Assembly (NCBI GenBank): GCA_038561985.1
Contig: CP073276.1
Location: forward strand, 1,674,001-1,738,000
From: Petrimonas sulfuriphila
Lineage (GTDB): Bacteria > Bacteroidota > Bacteroidia > Bacteroidales > Dysgonomonadaceae
Length of the DNA: 64,000 nucleotides
Direction of reading: 5' to 3'
In this document: positions 1 to 10,173 of the stretch, piece by piece
How positions within the stretch are numbered: position 1 is the first letter of the stretch
How the letters are laid out: every line of letters starts with the position of its first letter
Program-made: the position numbers and the translations under genes
The notes under the pieces: generated by a model
What the model was told of the DNA's origin: nothing
Databases searched by the model: none
What the model saw: the letters and a program-made list of their open reading frames with translations, nothing else

Positions 1-1728
1 GGCACCTTCCTTATCCATTCCCAATGCATTCCATGCTGCGGGGCGGAATATCTCGTCTTCTTCCACGTTGTGCATACACACCGGAATGCGAAGAATGGAG
101 GCCAGCGTGATCAGGTCCTGTCCGATGTGTCCGTAGCTGATGGCCCCGTGGTTTGCTCCCCAGTTGTTCATTACCGAGTAGACATCCTTGAAGGCCGGTT
201 TGCTGGTCAGCCTGGGGACGAACCAGGTGGTGGGCCAGGTCTGATCGGTGCGTTCGTTGAGCGTTTTATGAATCTCCGGATCGATCTCTACGGTCCATCC
301 TTCGGCTATTTGCAACACCGGACCGACACCTTTTACCAGGTTTAAGCGTGACATGGTAACGGGCATCCCGCCTTCCGAGAGGAAATTGGAAGAGTAGCCT
401 CCGCCGCGGAAATAATCGCGGTTTGCTGGACACCAGCGCGTGGCCGCCAGACAGTCCTCTACCTCTTTTTCGTTGATTTCCCAGAACGGTTTCATGGCCG
501 GTTTGCCCTCTTTCCGTTGTTTCCCGGTCGCGTCGAGCGTGGTGGCGCCGGAGTTGATGAGGTGAATGATTCCGTCTTTGGCTTTTCCGGTAAGCTCTTT
601 TCCCGTAACCCGTTTCACTGCCGCAGGACTCCAGTACGTGCGTACATCGGAGAAGATCTGGGAAGTGTTGGTCAGAAGATGTCCAAACAACATGGCCACG
701 CCGTTACAGGCATCGTTTTCGGTAGCTACCACATAGGCTTCACGAATTCCGTTCCAGTCAAAAGATGAACAGAGCAGGGCTTCGGAGAAGTCGCCGTTCG
801 GTTTATAGTCGGTCCACTGGCGTTGTCCTTGAAAACCGGCGGCAATAGCGTTGTGTCCGATGGCCTCTTCTTTGAATCCCATCTCCCTGAGACTGGGGTT
901 TCCGGTCATCAAGTCGCGGATGATAAGGGTCATCTTTACCACAAATTCCCAATCAGCATCTTTTTCGGCACGGTTCTTTACTTTTTCAGCCCGGTTGAGG
1001 TCTTCGGCTTCGTTCGGGACACAATATTTTCTTGTCCATGCCATTGCTTTGGCATACTCTTCCCGGTCGTAAATTCCTTCTTCCATGCGACGAAGAATTT
1101 CGATGGATTCCACTTGTTCGTTTCTCATCCCCAGGTATTCCTGGAAGAAATCGGGATTGACAATGGAACCGGCAATACCCATAGATACATTTCCTATCGA
1201 TAGGTAGGATTTTCCGCGCATGGTGGCGACAGCCTGCGCTCCGCGGGCAAAGCGCAGCAGCTTTTCAGCCACGTCATCGGGAATGGAATTGTCGTCCAGG
1301 TCTTGCACGTCGCGCCCGTAAATACCAAAGGCAGGCAACCCTTTTTGGGCGTGAGCCGCCAGAACGGCTGCCAGGTACACCGCTCCCGGACGTTCAGTTC
1401 CGTTGAAACCCCATACTGCCTTGGGGTAATGCGGGTTCATGTCCATGGTTTCGGATCCGTAGCACCAGCACGATGTAACAGTTATGGTGGATCCTACGCC
1501 CTCACGTTCAAATTTTTCGGCACAGGCAGCACTTTCGCCCACCCGTCCAATAGTTGTGTCGGCGATTACACATTCAACGGGACTTCCATCACCGTTTTTT
1601 AAGGTTGAACTTATCAGGTTGGCAACGGCCTTTGCCAGGTTCATTGTTTTTTCCTCGAGGCTCTCTCTGACGCCTCCTTGTCTCCCGTCGATGGCGGGAC
1701 GAATACCGATTTTTGGATAAGTTTTCAT
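1..1728 (-). CDS. fucI: L-fucose isomerase, C-terminus cut by window edge
   Basis: Cytoplasmic Mn-dependent isomerase converting L-fucose to L-fuculose, first step of fucose catabolism. The frame is open from ATG at 1728 to base 1 (576 codons); the family is about 591 residues, so only some 15 C-terminal residues are missing. The metal and catalytic residues known from the E. coli enzyme align: Glu337 in ATENDACNG, Asp361 in [10 protein letters not shown], and a His near 527 in GANHGAI. It lies 79 bp downstream of the GntR gene on the same strand, the fucR-fucI order of Bacteroides, where fucA, fucK and fucP follow; those would be off the left edge. A TAAATTTG box (minus strand, 1761-1768) 33 bp before the start could be a second, internal promoter. 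Confidence 0.95.
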   Translation of the reverse strand, partial: MKTYPKIGIRPAIDGRQGGVRESLEEKTMNLAKAVANLISSTLKNGDGSPVECVIADTTIGRVGESAACAEKFEREGVGSTITVTSCWCYGSETMDMNPHYPKAVWGFNGTERPGAVYLAAVLAAHAQKGLPAFGIYGRDVQDLDDNSIPDDVAEKLLRFARGAQAVATMRGKSYLSIGNVSMGIAGSIVNPDFFQEYLGMRNEQVESIEILRRMEEGIYDREEYAKAMAWTRKYCVPNEAEDLNRAEKVKNRAEKDADWEFVVKMTLIIRDLMTGNPSLREMGFKEEAIGHNAIAAGFQGQRQWTDYKPNGDFSEALLCSSFDWNGIREAYVVATENDACNGVAMLFGHLLTNTSQIFSDVRTYWSPAAVKRVTGKELTGKAKDGIIHLINSGATTLDATGKQRKEGKPAMKPFWEINEKEVEDCLAATRWCPANRDYFRGGGYSSNFLSEGGMPVTMSRLNLVKGVGPVLQIAEGWTVEIDPEIHKTLNERTDQTWPTTWFVPRLTSKPAFKDVYSVMNNWGANHGAISYGHIGQDLITLASILRIPVCMHNVEEDEIFRPAAWNALGMDKEGA

Positions 1729-1807
1729 AGCGTTTTTATTTTTTTAATGATTAGTTTGTGCAAATTTAAGTTGTAGTATGAACAGTGCTGATGTTGCAGG
1801 AAAAAAA

Positions 1808-2791
1808 TTAATAGGACCCTCTCTTGATGATTTTTGTCGGAAGATAACGGGTAATGGGATTGCCGGTTATCACGAAATCGGCAGCTAGGTTGCCCATCTC
1901 CTCCCAGTCGATGCTGATGGCCGCAATTCCGTTTTCAATCACTTCGTAAAAAGGGTTGTTGTTATAACCGATAATCCCGAACTGTCTGCCCACGGTCAGC
2001 TTGTCGGCTTTGCTCCTTTTGATGACCTCTACCACATCGGTCTGCTTGATAATGATGTATAATGTGCCCTCCACAACAGGCGTTTGAGGTGTGAAAGATT
2101 CGATGATTTCAAATTCGAAATTGTTGTCCGTACAGAACCGGATAAAATAGTCTTTGCTGCTTTGCGGATGCTTGTGTCGTTTATCGAACAGGAAAACAAT
2201 TTTTTTGTATTTTTTGAAATCAAGCTTTGCTTGATCCAAGGCATCGTAAAAAGCCCGGTCAAAGTCCTGGCAGACGTACGACAGTCCTTCCTTGTTAAAA
2301 CTGCCGAAATCGAGCAGCAGTAATTTTTTGGGATTGATTTTTGACAACGACTCTGCCAGCACATCGTTGCTATAATTCATAATCAGGTATTTGTTGTACA
2401 TGCCGTAAGATTCCCGAACAATGTTGTTGAAAAGGTTCTCGTTGTATTGATGGAACCAGAGGTCGATTTTATGGTTTGAAGGCAGCTTGGATACCAGCGC
2501 ATTATACAATGCGTCTTTGAACGGTGTGTATTCATCAAGGATGAGCAGCACGTTTTTTACCCGGTAGCTTACGTAGTAGTTTTTCCCGTGGATGGATTCG
2601 ATGAGCCCACGTGCTCTCAGGTCATTGAAGGCTTTGAAAACGGTATCGCGGGATATGTTGTGCTGTCGGCTTAACGTGTTGATCGAGGATAGTTTATCTC
2701 CGGGCTTCAATTCGTTCATCGATATAGCCCTCTGGATATAGTCGGCTAATTGCTTTACTTTCGTATTCTTGTTGTTGAATTCCAATTCCAT
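1808..2791 (-). CDS. fucR: GntR-family transcriptional regulator, probable fucose repressor FucR
   Basis: A 327-residue regulator. Residues 1-75 form a GntR winged helix-turn-helix (SINTLSRQHNISRDTVFKAFNDLRARGLI). The remainder is a LacI/periplasmic-binding-type effector domain ending in the typical GNPITRYLPTKIIKRGSY tail. In Bacteroides thetaiotaomicron the fucose operon begins with a GntR-type repressor, fucR, directly before fucI; the same position here supports that role. By analogy it would bind the operon promoter and be released by L-fucose. The family and position are seen; the ligand is inferred from context. Confidence 0.88.
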   Translation of the reverse strand: MELEFNNKNTKVKQLADYIQRAISMNELKPGDKLSSINTLSRQHNISRDTVFKAFNDLRARGLIESIHGKNYYVSYRVKNVLLILDEYTPFKDALYNALVSKLPSNHKIDLWFHQYNENLFNNIVRESYGMYNKYLIMNYSNDVLAESLSKINPKKLLLLDFGSFNKEGLSYVCQDFDRAFYDALDQAKLDFKKYKKIVFLFDKRHKHPQSSKDYFIRFCTDNNFEFEIIESFTPQTPVVEGTLYIIIKQTDVVEVIKRSKADKLTVGRQFGIIGYNNNPFYEVIENGIAAISIDWEEMGNLAADFVITGNPITRYLPTKIIKRGSY

Positions 2792-2822
2792 GATAAACTA
2801 GTGTGCTGTTCTGTTCTGATCA

Positions 2823-2878
2823 CAAAGGTATTTTTTATTTATTGATTTTCGCTTTAAGCCCATATGTTTTATAACATA
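2823..2878 (-). promoter_or_regulatory. fucR promoter -7 box and candidate operator
   Basis: On the minus strand TACCTTTG (2823-2830) matches the Bacteroidetes -7 element TAnnTTTG and lies 31 bp before the fucR start. Just upstream is a hairpin-free inverted repeat, TATGTT-ttat-AACATA (2863-2878). Its GT-N6-AC core resembles GntR-family operators, so it is a plausible autoregulatory FucR site. No clear -33 TTTG is present at the usual spacing. Confidence 0.45.
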
Positions 2879-2920
2879 AATAGTTAATCACCTGTTTTCA
2901 AACGAAAGATTCAGCTGCAA

Positions 2921-2958
2921 TAAAAAAACCGGCAAGGCTCTTCACAGAGTCTTACCGG
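2921..2958 (-). terminator. Rho-independent terminator of the NigD-like gene
   Basis: A 13-bp stem (CCGGCAAGGCTCT / AGAGTCTTACCGG, one mismatch and one wobble) with a TCAC loop. Read on the minus strand it is followed by a run of seven T. It starts 55 bp after the stop of the NigD-like gene and separates that gene from the fucose operon. Confidence 0.85.
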
Positions 2959-3012
2959 CCATGGAAAATCAAAAAGTCATATAAGAAATAGAACTAATTA
3001 AGTTATGGTTAT

Positions 3013-3750
3013 TTAATAGTATTCGTTCGATGCAACAACCGGTATGGGTGTTTCAGCGATTTTGTTTTGCAACGCAGCCTGGTTGTACCTGTAAACCACG
3101 TTGAATATTTTTTCTCCATCCTCGTCTTTCGCTTTTACCGTTAGTTGAACGGAATCGGTGTCCGCTCGTTGGAGCGGTTTCAGATCGAAACAGATAAACC
3201 CCTCGAAAAACTTCGGGCTTGAGCTGCCGTAAGCATTGTGCCGGAACTCCAGTTCAAGGGTGTCGGGGGCTTTGTCCGGATGCAATGAATCAATCACCAG
3301 GTTGATGGCGTGAGGCCTGACTCCTCCGTAATTGAACATAAAATCGATATTCAGGTAGTCGTTTCCTACCCATGCTTCGTTTATTTTTACCGGATCATGC
3401 CCTATGCTGTCGGCGTTTTGCGACGTTTGTTCGATGACCTTTTTAGTAAGAATATTCCAGATGTCGTTTACTTTCACGTAATGATCATATCCGCCCTGTT
3501 CATCCGATAAGGTGGTGTAATTCACAAATACCCTCTGGTAGTTCCCCACTGGCAGGTAGTGTACATCCGTTGCAGCCGGCCAGAGTTGCTTGCCGTTGTC
3601 GAGCATTAGCATGTATCCGTTCTCTCCCATGGGAATGACCGTAGCAATGTCAATATGAAATTCGCCCAGCGAATGTTCGTCTTTCTTGTTGCACGATGCA
3701 ACTGTAAGTAAAACGATAAAAAAAACAAATCCCCACGCGGTATCTTTCAT
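3013..3750 (-). CDS. NigD-like lipoprotein
   Basis: A 245-residue protein with a lipoprotein signal (FIVLLTVASC, Cys about residue 20), so it is probably anchored in the outer membrane or periplasm. The two-part layout fits the NigD-like family: an N-terminal barrel-like part (GYMLMLDNGKQLWP...VGNYQRVFVNYTTL) and a C-terminal immunoglobulin-like half (LNIDFMFNYGG..HAINLVID). The name comes from a Prevotella bacteriocin-region gene; most homologues have no known function. It stands alone with its own terminator. No function is assigned beyond the family. Confidence 0.75.
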   Translation of the reverse strand: MKDTAWGFVFFIVLLTVASCNKKDEHSLGEFHIDIATVIPMGENGYMLMLDNGKQLWPAATDVHYLPVGNYQRVFVNYTTLSDEQGGYDHYVKVNDIWNILTKKVIEQTSQNADSIGHDPVKINEAWVGNDYLNIDFMFNYGGVRPHAINLVIDSLHPDKAPDTLELEFRHNAYGSSSPKFFEGFICFDLKPLQRADTDSVQLTVKAKDEDGEKIFNVVYRYNQAALQNKIAETPIPVVASNEYY

Positions 3751-3831
3751 ATATTTCTTTGCTTCTATATACTTAGATGCAAAAAAGAAAAAAACGCTGC
3801 ATGAAAACCTTGGATTTTTTTGTTTTTAACT

Positions 3832-5670
3832 CTATTTAACTTTTGGATAGAGTTTCTCAATAAGATCGGTGCGATTGAGCCGTTTCAACTCTGCGATTAA
3901 TTTCTTCCGGTTGTTCTTGTCGTACCAGAAAAAAAATTGTCGTTGACTTTCTTTTTGTGAAGGGGATTTTGCGGTGTAAACCTTTTCGAGCGAATAAGGG
4001 TGGTAGCCTGTGTAATAGATCTCTGTAGCCAGTGTCATGGGCGAGGGTGTGAAGTCCTGTATTTGCTCCAGTTTGAAATTCAGGTTTTTAGTAATAGCGG
4101 CAAGTTCTGCCATATCTTCTTCTGTGCAACCCGGGTGTGAGGAAATGAAATAAGGGATCAATTGCTGATTCAGGTTCTGCTTGTTGTTTTCAGCATCGAA
4201 AATCTTTTTGAATTGATAAAACAGGCCGAACGAAGGCTTACGCATCACGTTGAGCGTCCGGTCTGCCGTATGTTCGGGAGCGACTTTGAGCCTGCCGGAT
4301 ACGTGGTTCACAATCAACTCTTTTGTGTATTCTTCGGCGGCTTTGTTGGCACTTTCGTCTTTTCCCCTATGCAGCAGCATGTCGTAACGGATTCCGCTTC
4401 CGATAAACGATTTTTTCACCATCGGCAGGTTGTCCACAGAGCGATAGATGTCGAGCAGTGGAGCGTGATTGGTATTGAGATTTGGGCAAATACCGGGATG
4501 GATGCACGACGGGCGTCTGCACTTTTCACAAACCGACAGGTCTTTGCCCTGCATCTTGTACATGTTTGCCGACGGCCCTCCCAAATCGCTTATGTATCCT
4601 TTGAATCCGGGCATTTCGGTGATTTTCCGGACTTCCCGGAGAATCGATTCTTTTGATCGCGACGCGATAAACTTTCCCTGGTGTGCCGAGATGGTACAAA
4701 AAGCACATCCTCCAAAACAACCCCGGTGCAGGTTTACTGAAAACTTGATCATTTCGTAAGCCGCAATATGTTTGTTTTTGTACTTGGGATGAGGCAAGCG
4801 GGTGTATGGTAAATCAAAAGATGCATCAATTTCCTCTTCCGTCATCGGGGGAAAAGGTGGATTCACAACCAGCGTCTTATTGTCCACATCCTGTAAGATA
4901 CGCGATGCGTGCAACGCGTTGGACTGCTCTTCCACAATACGAAAGTTTTTCGCCTGTTTCAGCTTGTCTTCCAGGCATTCTTCATGAGAGAACAACTGGA
5001 TCTCGTCTTTAAATGAATTTTCAGGAACATTGTCTTTTCCCGCAAGGAAAGCTGTCTGAGGCACATGCCGCATTTCGGCAATCGTTTTTCCGTTTTGCAT
5101 TTCCCGGACCACGCGGGTAATCGGCAGTTCGCCCATGCCGTAAACCAGCAAGTCGGCGTTGGTGCCTGCCAGTATCGTTTTATGCAGAGAATCACTCCAG
5201 TAATCGTAATGCGAAACCCGGCGGAGGGAAGCTTCCACACCTCCGATAATCAGCGGAATGTCGGGATAGAGTTCTTTCAGGATGTTGGAATAGATCGTTA
5301 CGGCCCGGTCGGGGCGCATATCCGACCTCCCGTCGGGTGTGTAGGCATCCTGCGATCGTAAGCGTTTATTGGCGGTGTATCGGTTGATCATCGAGTCCAT
5401 AACACCGGCGGTTACGGCAAAAAACATTCGAGGAAGCCCCAGTTTTTTAAAATCCCGCAAATCGTCCCTCCAGTTTGGTTGAGGAACAATGGCTACGCGC
5501 AACCCCAGCCTTTCCAGCAGTCGTCCAATCACCGCAGTCCCAAACGAAGGATGATCGATGTAGGCATCTCCCGAAAAGAGGATCACGTCCGCCTGGTCCC
5601 ACCCGAGAAGATCCATCTCTTTTTTGGTTGTAGGGAGGAAGCGGGGCAAAGGATAGGGTTGGCTTTCCAT
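3832..5670 (-). CDS. YgiQ family radical SAM protein
   Basis: A 612-residue cytoplasmic protein. The central radical SAM domain has the CxxxCxxC cluster motif GCFGGCAFC (Cys about 318, 322, 325). The N-terminal part (VILFSGDAYIDHPSFGTAVIGRLLE) is the B12-binding-like fold typical of YgiQ. The C-terminal quarter matches the DUF3362 extension (PYFISSHPGCTEEDM, FTPSPMTLATEIYYTG). The family is widespread and its reaction is not established. The gene begins 3 bp after the sulP stop, so the two are almost certainly co-transcribed and translationally close. Confidence 0.93.
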   Translation of the reverse strand: MESQPYPLPRFLPTTKKEMDLLGWDQADVILFSGDAYIDHPSFGTAVIGRLLERLGLRVAIVPQPNWRDDLRDFKKLGLPRMFFAVTAGVMDSMINRYTANKRLRSQDAYTPDGRSDMRPDRAVTIYSNILKELYPDIPLIIGGVEASLRRVSHYDYWSDSLHKTILAGTNADLLVYGMGELPITRVVREMQNGKTIAEMRHVPQTAFLAGKDNVPENSFKDEIQLFSHEECLEDKLKQAKNFRIVEEQSNALHASRILQDVDNKTLVVNPPFPPMTEEEIDASFDLPYTRLPHPKYKNKHIAAYEMIKFSVNLHRGCFGGCAFCTISAHQGKFIASRSKESILREVRKITEMPGFKGYISDLGGPSANMYKMQGKDLSVCEKCRRPSCIHPGICPNLNTNHAPLLDIYRSVDNLPMVKKSFIGSGIRYDMLLHRGKDESANKAAEEYTKELIVNHVSGRLKVAPEHTADRTLNVMRKPSFGLFYQFKKIFDAENNKQNLNQQLIPYFISSHPGCTEEDMAELAAITKNLNFKLEQIQDFTPSPMTLATEIYYTGYHPYSLEKVYTAKSPSQKESQRQFFFWYDKNNRKKLIAELKRLNRTDLIEKLYPKVK

Positions 5671-5673
5671 CCG

Positions 5674-7416
5674 TTAAAAGAGTTTATGTTTCCTATGTCT
5701 CTCTTCTCCCATCTTCTCGCTCAGTACGATCGCCCTGTCCACCGCCAGGTGGATATTTGAACAGATGTTCTCTTCTCCGATAATATCCGGTATTTTGGAG
5801 TTTTCGACTTTTGCCCTGACATTGTCATTCACTCCCGAAAGAATAACCTGAATTTTTTCTCTCCGGGAGTTTTTGCAGAGATTTTGGAGGTTGTTCAGCC
5901 CCGTAGCATCGATAAACGGCACCTTGCGCATCCGGATAATCCGGATCTGTGCCCTTTCTCCAATTTCGCGCATAACATCGTCAAACTTATTGGCTACCCC
6001 AAAGAAAAAAGGCCCGTCAATTTCATACACTTCCACGCCTTTAGGCAGGTGCAAGACTTCGTCCTGCAAGTTCCCGGAATGAGACTCAATCTCTTTTGAG
6101 ATGTCAATCTTTCCGGTTGTTACCGACACTTGAGTGCTTTCGTTCATACGCTTCAAAAACAAGAAGATGGCAAGCAATAGCCCTACTTCAATGGCGATGG
6201 TCAGGTCGAATATTACCGTTAGAATAAACGTCGTCAGTAAAACGGCCAGCGTTCCTCCAGACTGTTTGACAAGTGAGCGGAACGTGCGCCATTCGCTCAT
6301 GTTGTATGCCACCACAACCAGCACTCCGGCAAGGCAGGCCATAGGTATATGTTTGGTAAGATCACCCAAAAACAATAGAATCAGCAACAGAACCACTGCA
6401 TGTATAACCCCTGCCACCGGAGAACGCCCACCGTTGTTGATGTTGGTCATTGTCCGGGCAATGGCGCCGGTAGCCGGGATCCCGCCAAAGAACGGAGTCA
6501 CGATGTTGGCTACTCCCTGTGCAACCAGTTCCATGTTCGAGTTATGCCGTTTACCGATCACGCCATCTGCAACGGTTGCAGACAATAGGGATTCAATAGC
6601 CCCCAGTATGGCAATGGTAAAGGCTGAAGGAAACAGCATGCGGATGCTTTCGAGATTGAACCCGATAGGATTTGCCTGGGGCAGTTGACTGTTTATCTGA
6701 AACCTGTCTCCGATGGTTTCAATTCCGGTAATTCCAAAATAGTGCTTCATCACGAACACGATAACAGTCATCAAAACAATCGCTATCAGCGATCCGGGTA
6801 TTTTCCTGGAAATTTTTGGAGTGAGAAAGATGATGGTCACACTCAACACGCCAATGCCTGTCGCCCACCAATTGATGGTTCCCAAATGTTGAAAATATAC
6901 TTCCCATTTGGTAAAGAAATCGGAAGGGACCTTGGCTATGCTCAATCCAAACAAGTCTTTTATCTGCGTGGAGAAAATAGTAAGGGCAATACCACTGGTG
7001 AATCCAACGACAATGGGGTAGGGAATAAACTTGATGACAGTCCCGAGCTTGAGAACACCCATTAAAACCAGCATGGCTCCGGCAATAACAGTAGCTATTG
7101 CCAGCCCGGTCACGCCAAACTGTTCCACAATTCCGTAAACAATAACAATAAATGCACCTGTCGGGCCACCAATTTGTACATGGCTTCCGCCGAGGAACGA
7201 AATAATAAATCCGGCAATGATGGCCGTTACGATACCTTTTTCCGGTGTAACACCGGAGGAGATTCCAAAAGCAATGGCCAGCGGCAATGCCACAATTCCT
7301 ACGATAAGGCCTGCCATTAAATCGGAAATAAATTTCTCCTTGTTGTAGTTTTTTAACGATAAGAAAAGGATGGGTTTAAATTCTTTCAGGAAGTTTCTTT
7401 GCATCTGCATATTCAA
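5674..7416 (-). CDS. SulP family inorganic anion transporter with STAS domain
   Basis: A 580-residue inner-membrane protein. Residues 25-430 hold the SulP core with about 12-14 hydrophobic segments and family signatures such as GLIVGIVALPLAIAFG and GGIPATGAIARTMTNINNGG. A cytoplasmic STAS domain follows (about 455-560; VEVYEIDGPFFFGVANKFDDVM, RKVPFIDATGLNNLQNL). Relatives carry sulfate, bicarbonate or dicarboxylates by H+ or Na+ symport; the substrate cannot be read from sequence. It precedes ygiQ by 3 bp and follows the DUF4294 gene by 57 bp, suggesting one minus-strand transcript. Confidence 0.93.
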   Translation of the reverse strand: MNMQMQRNFLKEFKPILFLSLKNYNKEKFISDLMAGLIVGIVALPLAIAFGISSGVTPEKGIVTAIIAGFIISFLGGSHVQIGGPTGAFIVIVYGIVEQFGVTGLAIATVIAGAMLVLMGVLKLGTVIKFIPYPIVVGFTSGIALTIFSTQIKDLFGLSIAKVPSDFFTKWEVYFQHLGTINWWATGIGVLSVTIIFLTPKISRKIPGSLIAIVLMTVIVFVMKHYFGITGIETIGDRFQINSQLPQANPIGFNLESIRMLFPSAFTIAILGAIESLLSATVADGVIGKRHNSNMELVAQGVANIVTPFFGGIPATGAIARTMTNINNGGRSPVAGVIHAVVLLLILLFLGDLTKHIPMACLAGVLVVVAYNMSEWRTFRSLVKQSGGTLAVLLTTFILTVIFDLTIAIEVGLLLAIFLFLKRMNESTQVSVTTGKIDISKEIESHSGNLQDEVLHLPKGVEVYEIDGPFFFGVANKFDDVMREIGERAQIRIIRMRKVPFIDATGLNNLQNLCKNSRREKIQVILSGVNDNVRAKVENSKIPDIIGEENICSNIHLAVDRAIVLSEKMGEERHRKHKLF

Positions 7417-7473
7417 TAATTGGCTGCAAAATTAACCATTTAAAGAATAAAAATGAAATTGTACGTGTAAAAT

Positions 7474-8109
7474 TTAGAAAGCACCCTGTTCCACAAGCAC
7501 GCAGGCGCGTTCCGTTAAGCGATCTTCGGCATAGGGGTTGTACCTCTTTTTGAGGCTGTTGCCGAACATGCTTGCAAACGCATTGTAGAAAAAAGCCTTG
7601 GCACTTCCCATGTAGGCGTCAATAATGTGGTACGACGATGAGTTGGTCTCCCGATCAACCAGCTTCATCAAAAGTTGTCCTTGTGAACGGGTCAATTTTT
7701 TCATTTTGGGGGTATAGGCTTCCATCAGGTACTTTTCCATCTGGTTCAGGTGCCTCTGTCGTGCCTTATCATCGGGCAGGGTTTCCATATACTCGTATGT
7801 TTCGGTAATGATCATGGCAATCTCTTTGGCATAGGGAAGGGTTTTCTTTACGTCGCGGATCAGTTTTGTATATTGTAACTGTTCCCTGTTGCTGCCGAAA
7901 CGTAAGGGTGAATACTTGATGAAATCGTGTAAGCTCATGCAGGCAACCGTGTCGCCGTCAATCACCACTGCCGGATACACATTGGGCAACAGGTAGAGGG
8001 TCGTCCTTTGTTTTGCCGGAGAAGCGTTGTCGGCAAAGAAATCCTGCGCCTTGGCCTGGAAGGCAAGGGGCACGGTCAGGAGCAGCCATATTTGAACAAA
8101 TCTTATCAT
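7474..8109 (-). CDS. DUF4294 domain secreted protein
   Basis: A 211-residue protein with an N-terminal signal peptide (IRFVQIWLLLTVPLAFQAKAQ), so periplasmic or surface. The body matches DUF4294, a Bacteroidetes-specific family: VVIDGDTVACMSLHDF near residue 50 and KLIRDVKKTLPYAKEI near 85. No catalytic motif is evident and the function is unknown. A TATTTTTG box (8120-8127, minus strand) lies 11 bp before the start and may be the promoter for this gene and for sulP-ygiQ behind it. Confidence 0.8.
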   Translation of the reverse strand: MIRFVQIWLLLTVPLAFQAKAQDFFADNASPAKQRTTLYLLPNVYPAVVIDGDTVACMSLHDFIKYSPLRFGSNREQLQYTKLIRDVKKTLPYAKEIAMIITETYEYMETLPDDKARQRHLNQMEKYLMEAYTPKMKKLTRSQGQLLMKLVDRETNSSSYHIIDAYMGSAKAFFYNAFASMFGNSLKKRYNPYAEDRLTERACVLVEQGAF

Positions 8110-8288
8110 AAATCCGGGACAAAAATAACATTATTGTTTTATTCGAGTACTTAAAATCACGTTAAGTGTAGTTAATTAACAATCCTGTTTATAGATTGTT
8201 AAGTAAATAATTTGGAAAAAACAGCTTAACCAGGGCCTTCTCGGGCAAAAAAGAGATCGCTTTTTACTCGATTTCCTTCAATTTGAAT

Positions 8289-8296
8289 TACCTTTG
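8289..8296 (+). promoter_or_regulatory. -7 box of the acyl-CoA ligase gene
   Basis: TACCTTTG matches TAnnTTTG and sits 21 bp before the ATG. The 180-bp gap between the divergent DUF4294 and ligase genes is otherwise AT-rich with no gene. Confidence 0.5.
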
Positions 8297-8316
8297 AAGA
8301 ACTAAAATCAGAAATT

Positions 8317-10122
8317 ATGGCTTATTATCACTTGGGAGAGCTGGTTCACCATCAGGCGCAAAAGTACAAAAACAGAACCTCGTTGAAGTTTTTATTATCA
8401 GATGGGCGATGGACACAAATGTCGTGGGAGGAGTTTTCGGAAAAAATAATGAAAACCGCTCAGGCCATGGCAGAACTACAGATCAAACCCGAAGATAATG
8501 TGGGGGTTTATTCCCAGAATATGGCAAAATACCTTATTACCGACTTTGCCGCCTACGCCAACCGCGCGGTTATGGCGCCCATGTATGCCACCTCATCGCC
8601 ATCGCAGGTAGAATACATCGTAAACGATGCTCGGCTAAAAGTGATTTTTGTAGGTGAACAGTTCCAATACAACAACGCATATAAAGTACAGCAGGAAAGT
8701 CCGGTCCTGAAAAAGATCATTGTCTTTGACAGGAATGTGGTGCTTAAACCCGAAGATAAAACGTCCATCTATTTTGATGATTTTATCACTACCGGAGATA
8801 ATTCCGAATCGTTGGCGCTTGTTAATGCCCGGTTGCGTCAACTTAAAGGTTCCGATCTGGCAACCATCATTTATACGTCGGGAACAACCGGGGAGCCCAA
8901 AGGAGTTATGCTCACCCATGATAATTATATCCAGGCGTTCAAGATCCACGATGCGCGGCTAACCCAGTGCTCGGAGAAAGATGTCTCGATGTGTTTTCTG
9001 CCGCTGACGCATATCTTTGAAAAAGCGTGGACCTATTATTGCCTCCACAAGGGAATACTTGTTGCCGTAAACAGGGATCCTACCCAAATTCAGCAAACCC
9101 TTAGGCAGATACGTCCCACTCTGATGAGCAACGTTCCCCGCTTTTGGGAAAAAGTGTACGATGGCATTCAGCAAAAGATCGAAACTTCAAGCGGTGCTTT
9201 GAAATGGTTGTTTGAAGATAGTGTCAGGACGGGTAGAAAGCACAATCTCGTATATAAAAATCAGGGGAAAAGGGCACCGTTCGGTGTTGCGCTCAAATTC
9301 TTCCTCTATAAACTAACTATCTTTTACCTGATCAAGAAGGTGGTGGGTATCGACCGGGGAAACTTTTTCCCCGTGGCAGGAGCTCCTCTATCGGATAAGA
9401 TTAACGAGTTCATGCAATCGATCGATGTGCATCTGATATACGGCTACGGCCTCTCCGAGACGACCGCGACGGTTAGTTGTTTTCTGGAAAAAGGGTTCAC
9501 AATTGGAACTGTTGGCAAGGTCATGCCCGAGGTGGAGGTGAAGATCGGGACAAACGACGAGATCCTGGTGAAAGGCAAGACGGTGATGAAGGGGTATTAC
9601 AAAAAACCCGTTGAGACGGCCGCGGTATTCACGGAAGACGGTTTTTTCAGGACCGGTGATGCGGGAAGGCTGACCGGGAACAACGAGATTATCCTGACCG
9701 AAAGAATAAAAGACCTTTACAAAACCTCAAACGGGAAATATATTGCTCCACAGATGATTGAGACCCGGATGACCGAGGATAAGTTTATCGATCAGATTGC
9801 CGTAATTGGCGACGAACGAAAATTTGTAAGCGCGTTGATTGTTCCGGACTTCGGACATCTGAAACAATACGCCCTCGAGCATCAGATTCCCTGCGGGTCA
9901 AACGAAGAACTGGTGGAAAATAAAGAGATTCACGATTATATGTTTGGCCGGATCGAACTACTACAGGCTCAGTTCACCTCCTATGAAAAAATCAAAAAAA
10001 TAACGTTGCTGCCCCATCCTTTTACGATGGAATCGGGCGAACTGACCAATACGTTAAAGCTGAGAAGAAAAATTGTACTCCAGCGTTATGCCGCTGAGAT
10101 TGAGAAAATGTACGCAGAATAG
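8317..10122 (+). CDS. Long-chain fatty acid--CoA ligase (AMP-binding)
   Basis: A 601-residue adenylate-forming enzyme that activates fatty acids to acyl-CoA with ATP, probably at the inner face of the membrane. Visible motifs are the AMP-binding P-loop TIIYTSGTTGEPKGVML (about 187-203), GYGLSETTATVS (about 375), the A8-type RTGDAGRL (about 446) and the C-terminal hinge ERIKDLYKTSNGKYIAP. Length and the LTHIFEKAWTYY segment fit the FadD15-like long-chain group common in Bacteroidetes. leuS follows 51 bp downstream with its own -7 box. Confidence 0.9.
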   Translation: MAYYHLGELVHHQAQKYKNRTSLKFLLSDGRWTQMSWEEFSEKIMKTAQAMAELQIKPEDNVGVYSQNMAKYLITDFAAYANRAVMAPMYATSSPSQVEYIVNDARLKVIFVGEQFQYNNAYKVQQESPVLKKIIVFDRNVVLKPEDKTSIYFDDFITTGDNSESLALVNARLRQLKGSDLATIIYTSGTTGEPKGVMLTHDNYIQAFKIHDARLTQCSEKDVSMCFLPLTHIFEKAWTYYCLHKGILVAVNRDPTQIQQTLRQIRPTLMSNVPRFWEKVYDGIQQKIETSSGALKWLFEDSVRTGRKHNLVYKNQGKRAPFGVALKFFLYKLTIFYLIKKVVGIDRGNFFPVAGAPLSDKINEFMQSIDVHLIYGYGLSETTATVSCFLEKGFTIGTVGKVMPEVEVKIGTNDEILVKGKTVMKGYYKKPVETAAVFTEDGFFRTGDAGRLTGNNEIILTERIKDLYKTSNGKYIAPQMIETRMTEDKFIDQIAVIGDERKFVSALIVPDFGHLKQYALEHQIPCGSNEELVENKEIHDYMFGRIELLQAQFTSYEKIKKITLLPHPFTMESGELTNTLKLRRKIVLQRYAAEIEKMYAE

Positions 10123-10142
10123 CTTTTAGGCGGGAAAATCAT

Positions 10143-10150
10143 TATCTTTG
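10143..10150 (+). promoter_or_regulatory. -7 box of leuS
   Basis: TATCTTTG, an exact TAnnTTTG, 23 bp before the leuS ATG. A TTTT stretch rather than TTTG lies about 20 bp upstream. Confidence 0.55.
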
Positions 10151-10173
10151 CACCGTTTTTTAAAAGTGAAAAA

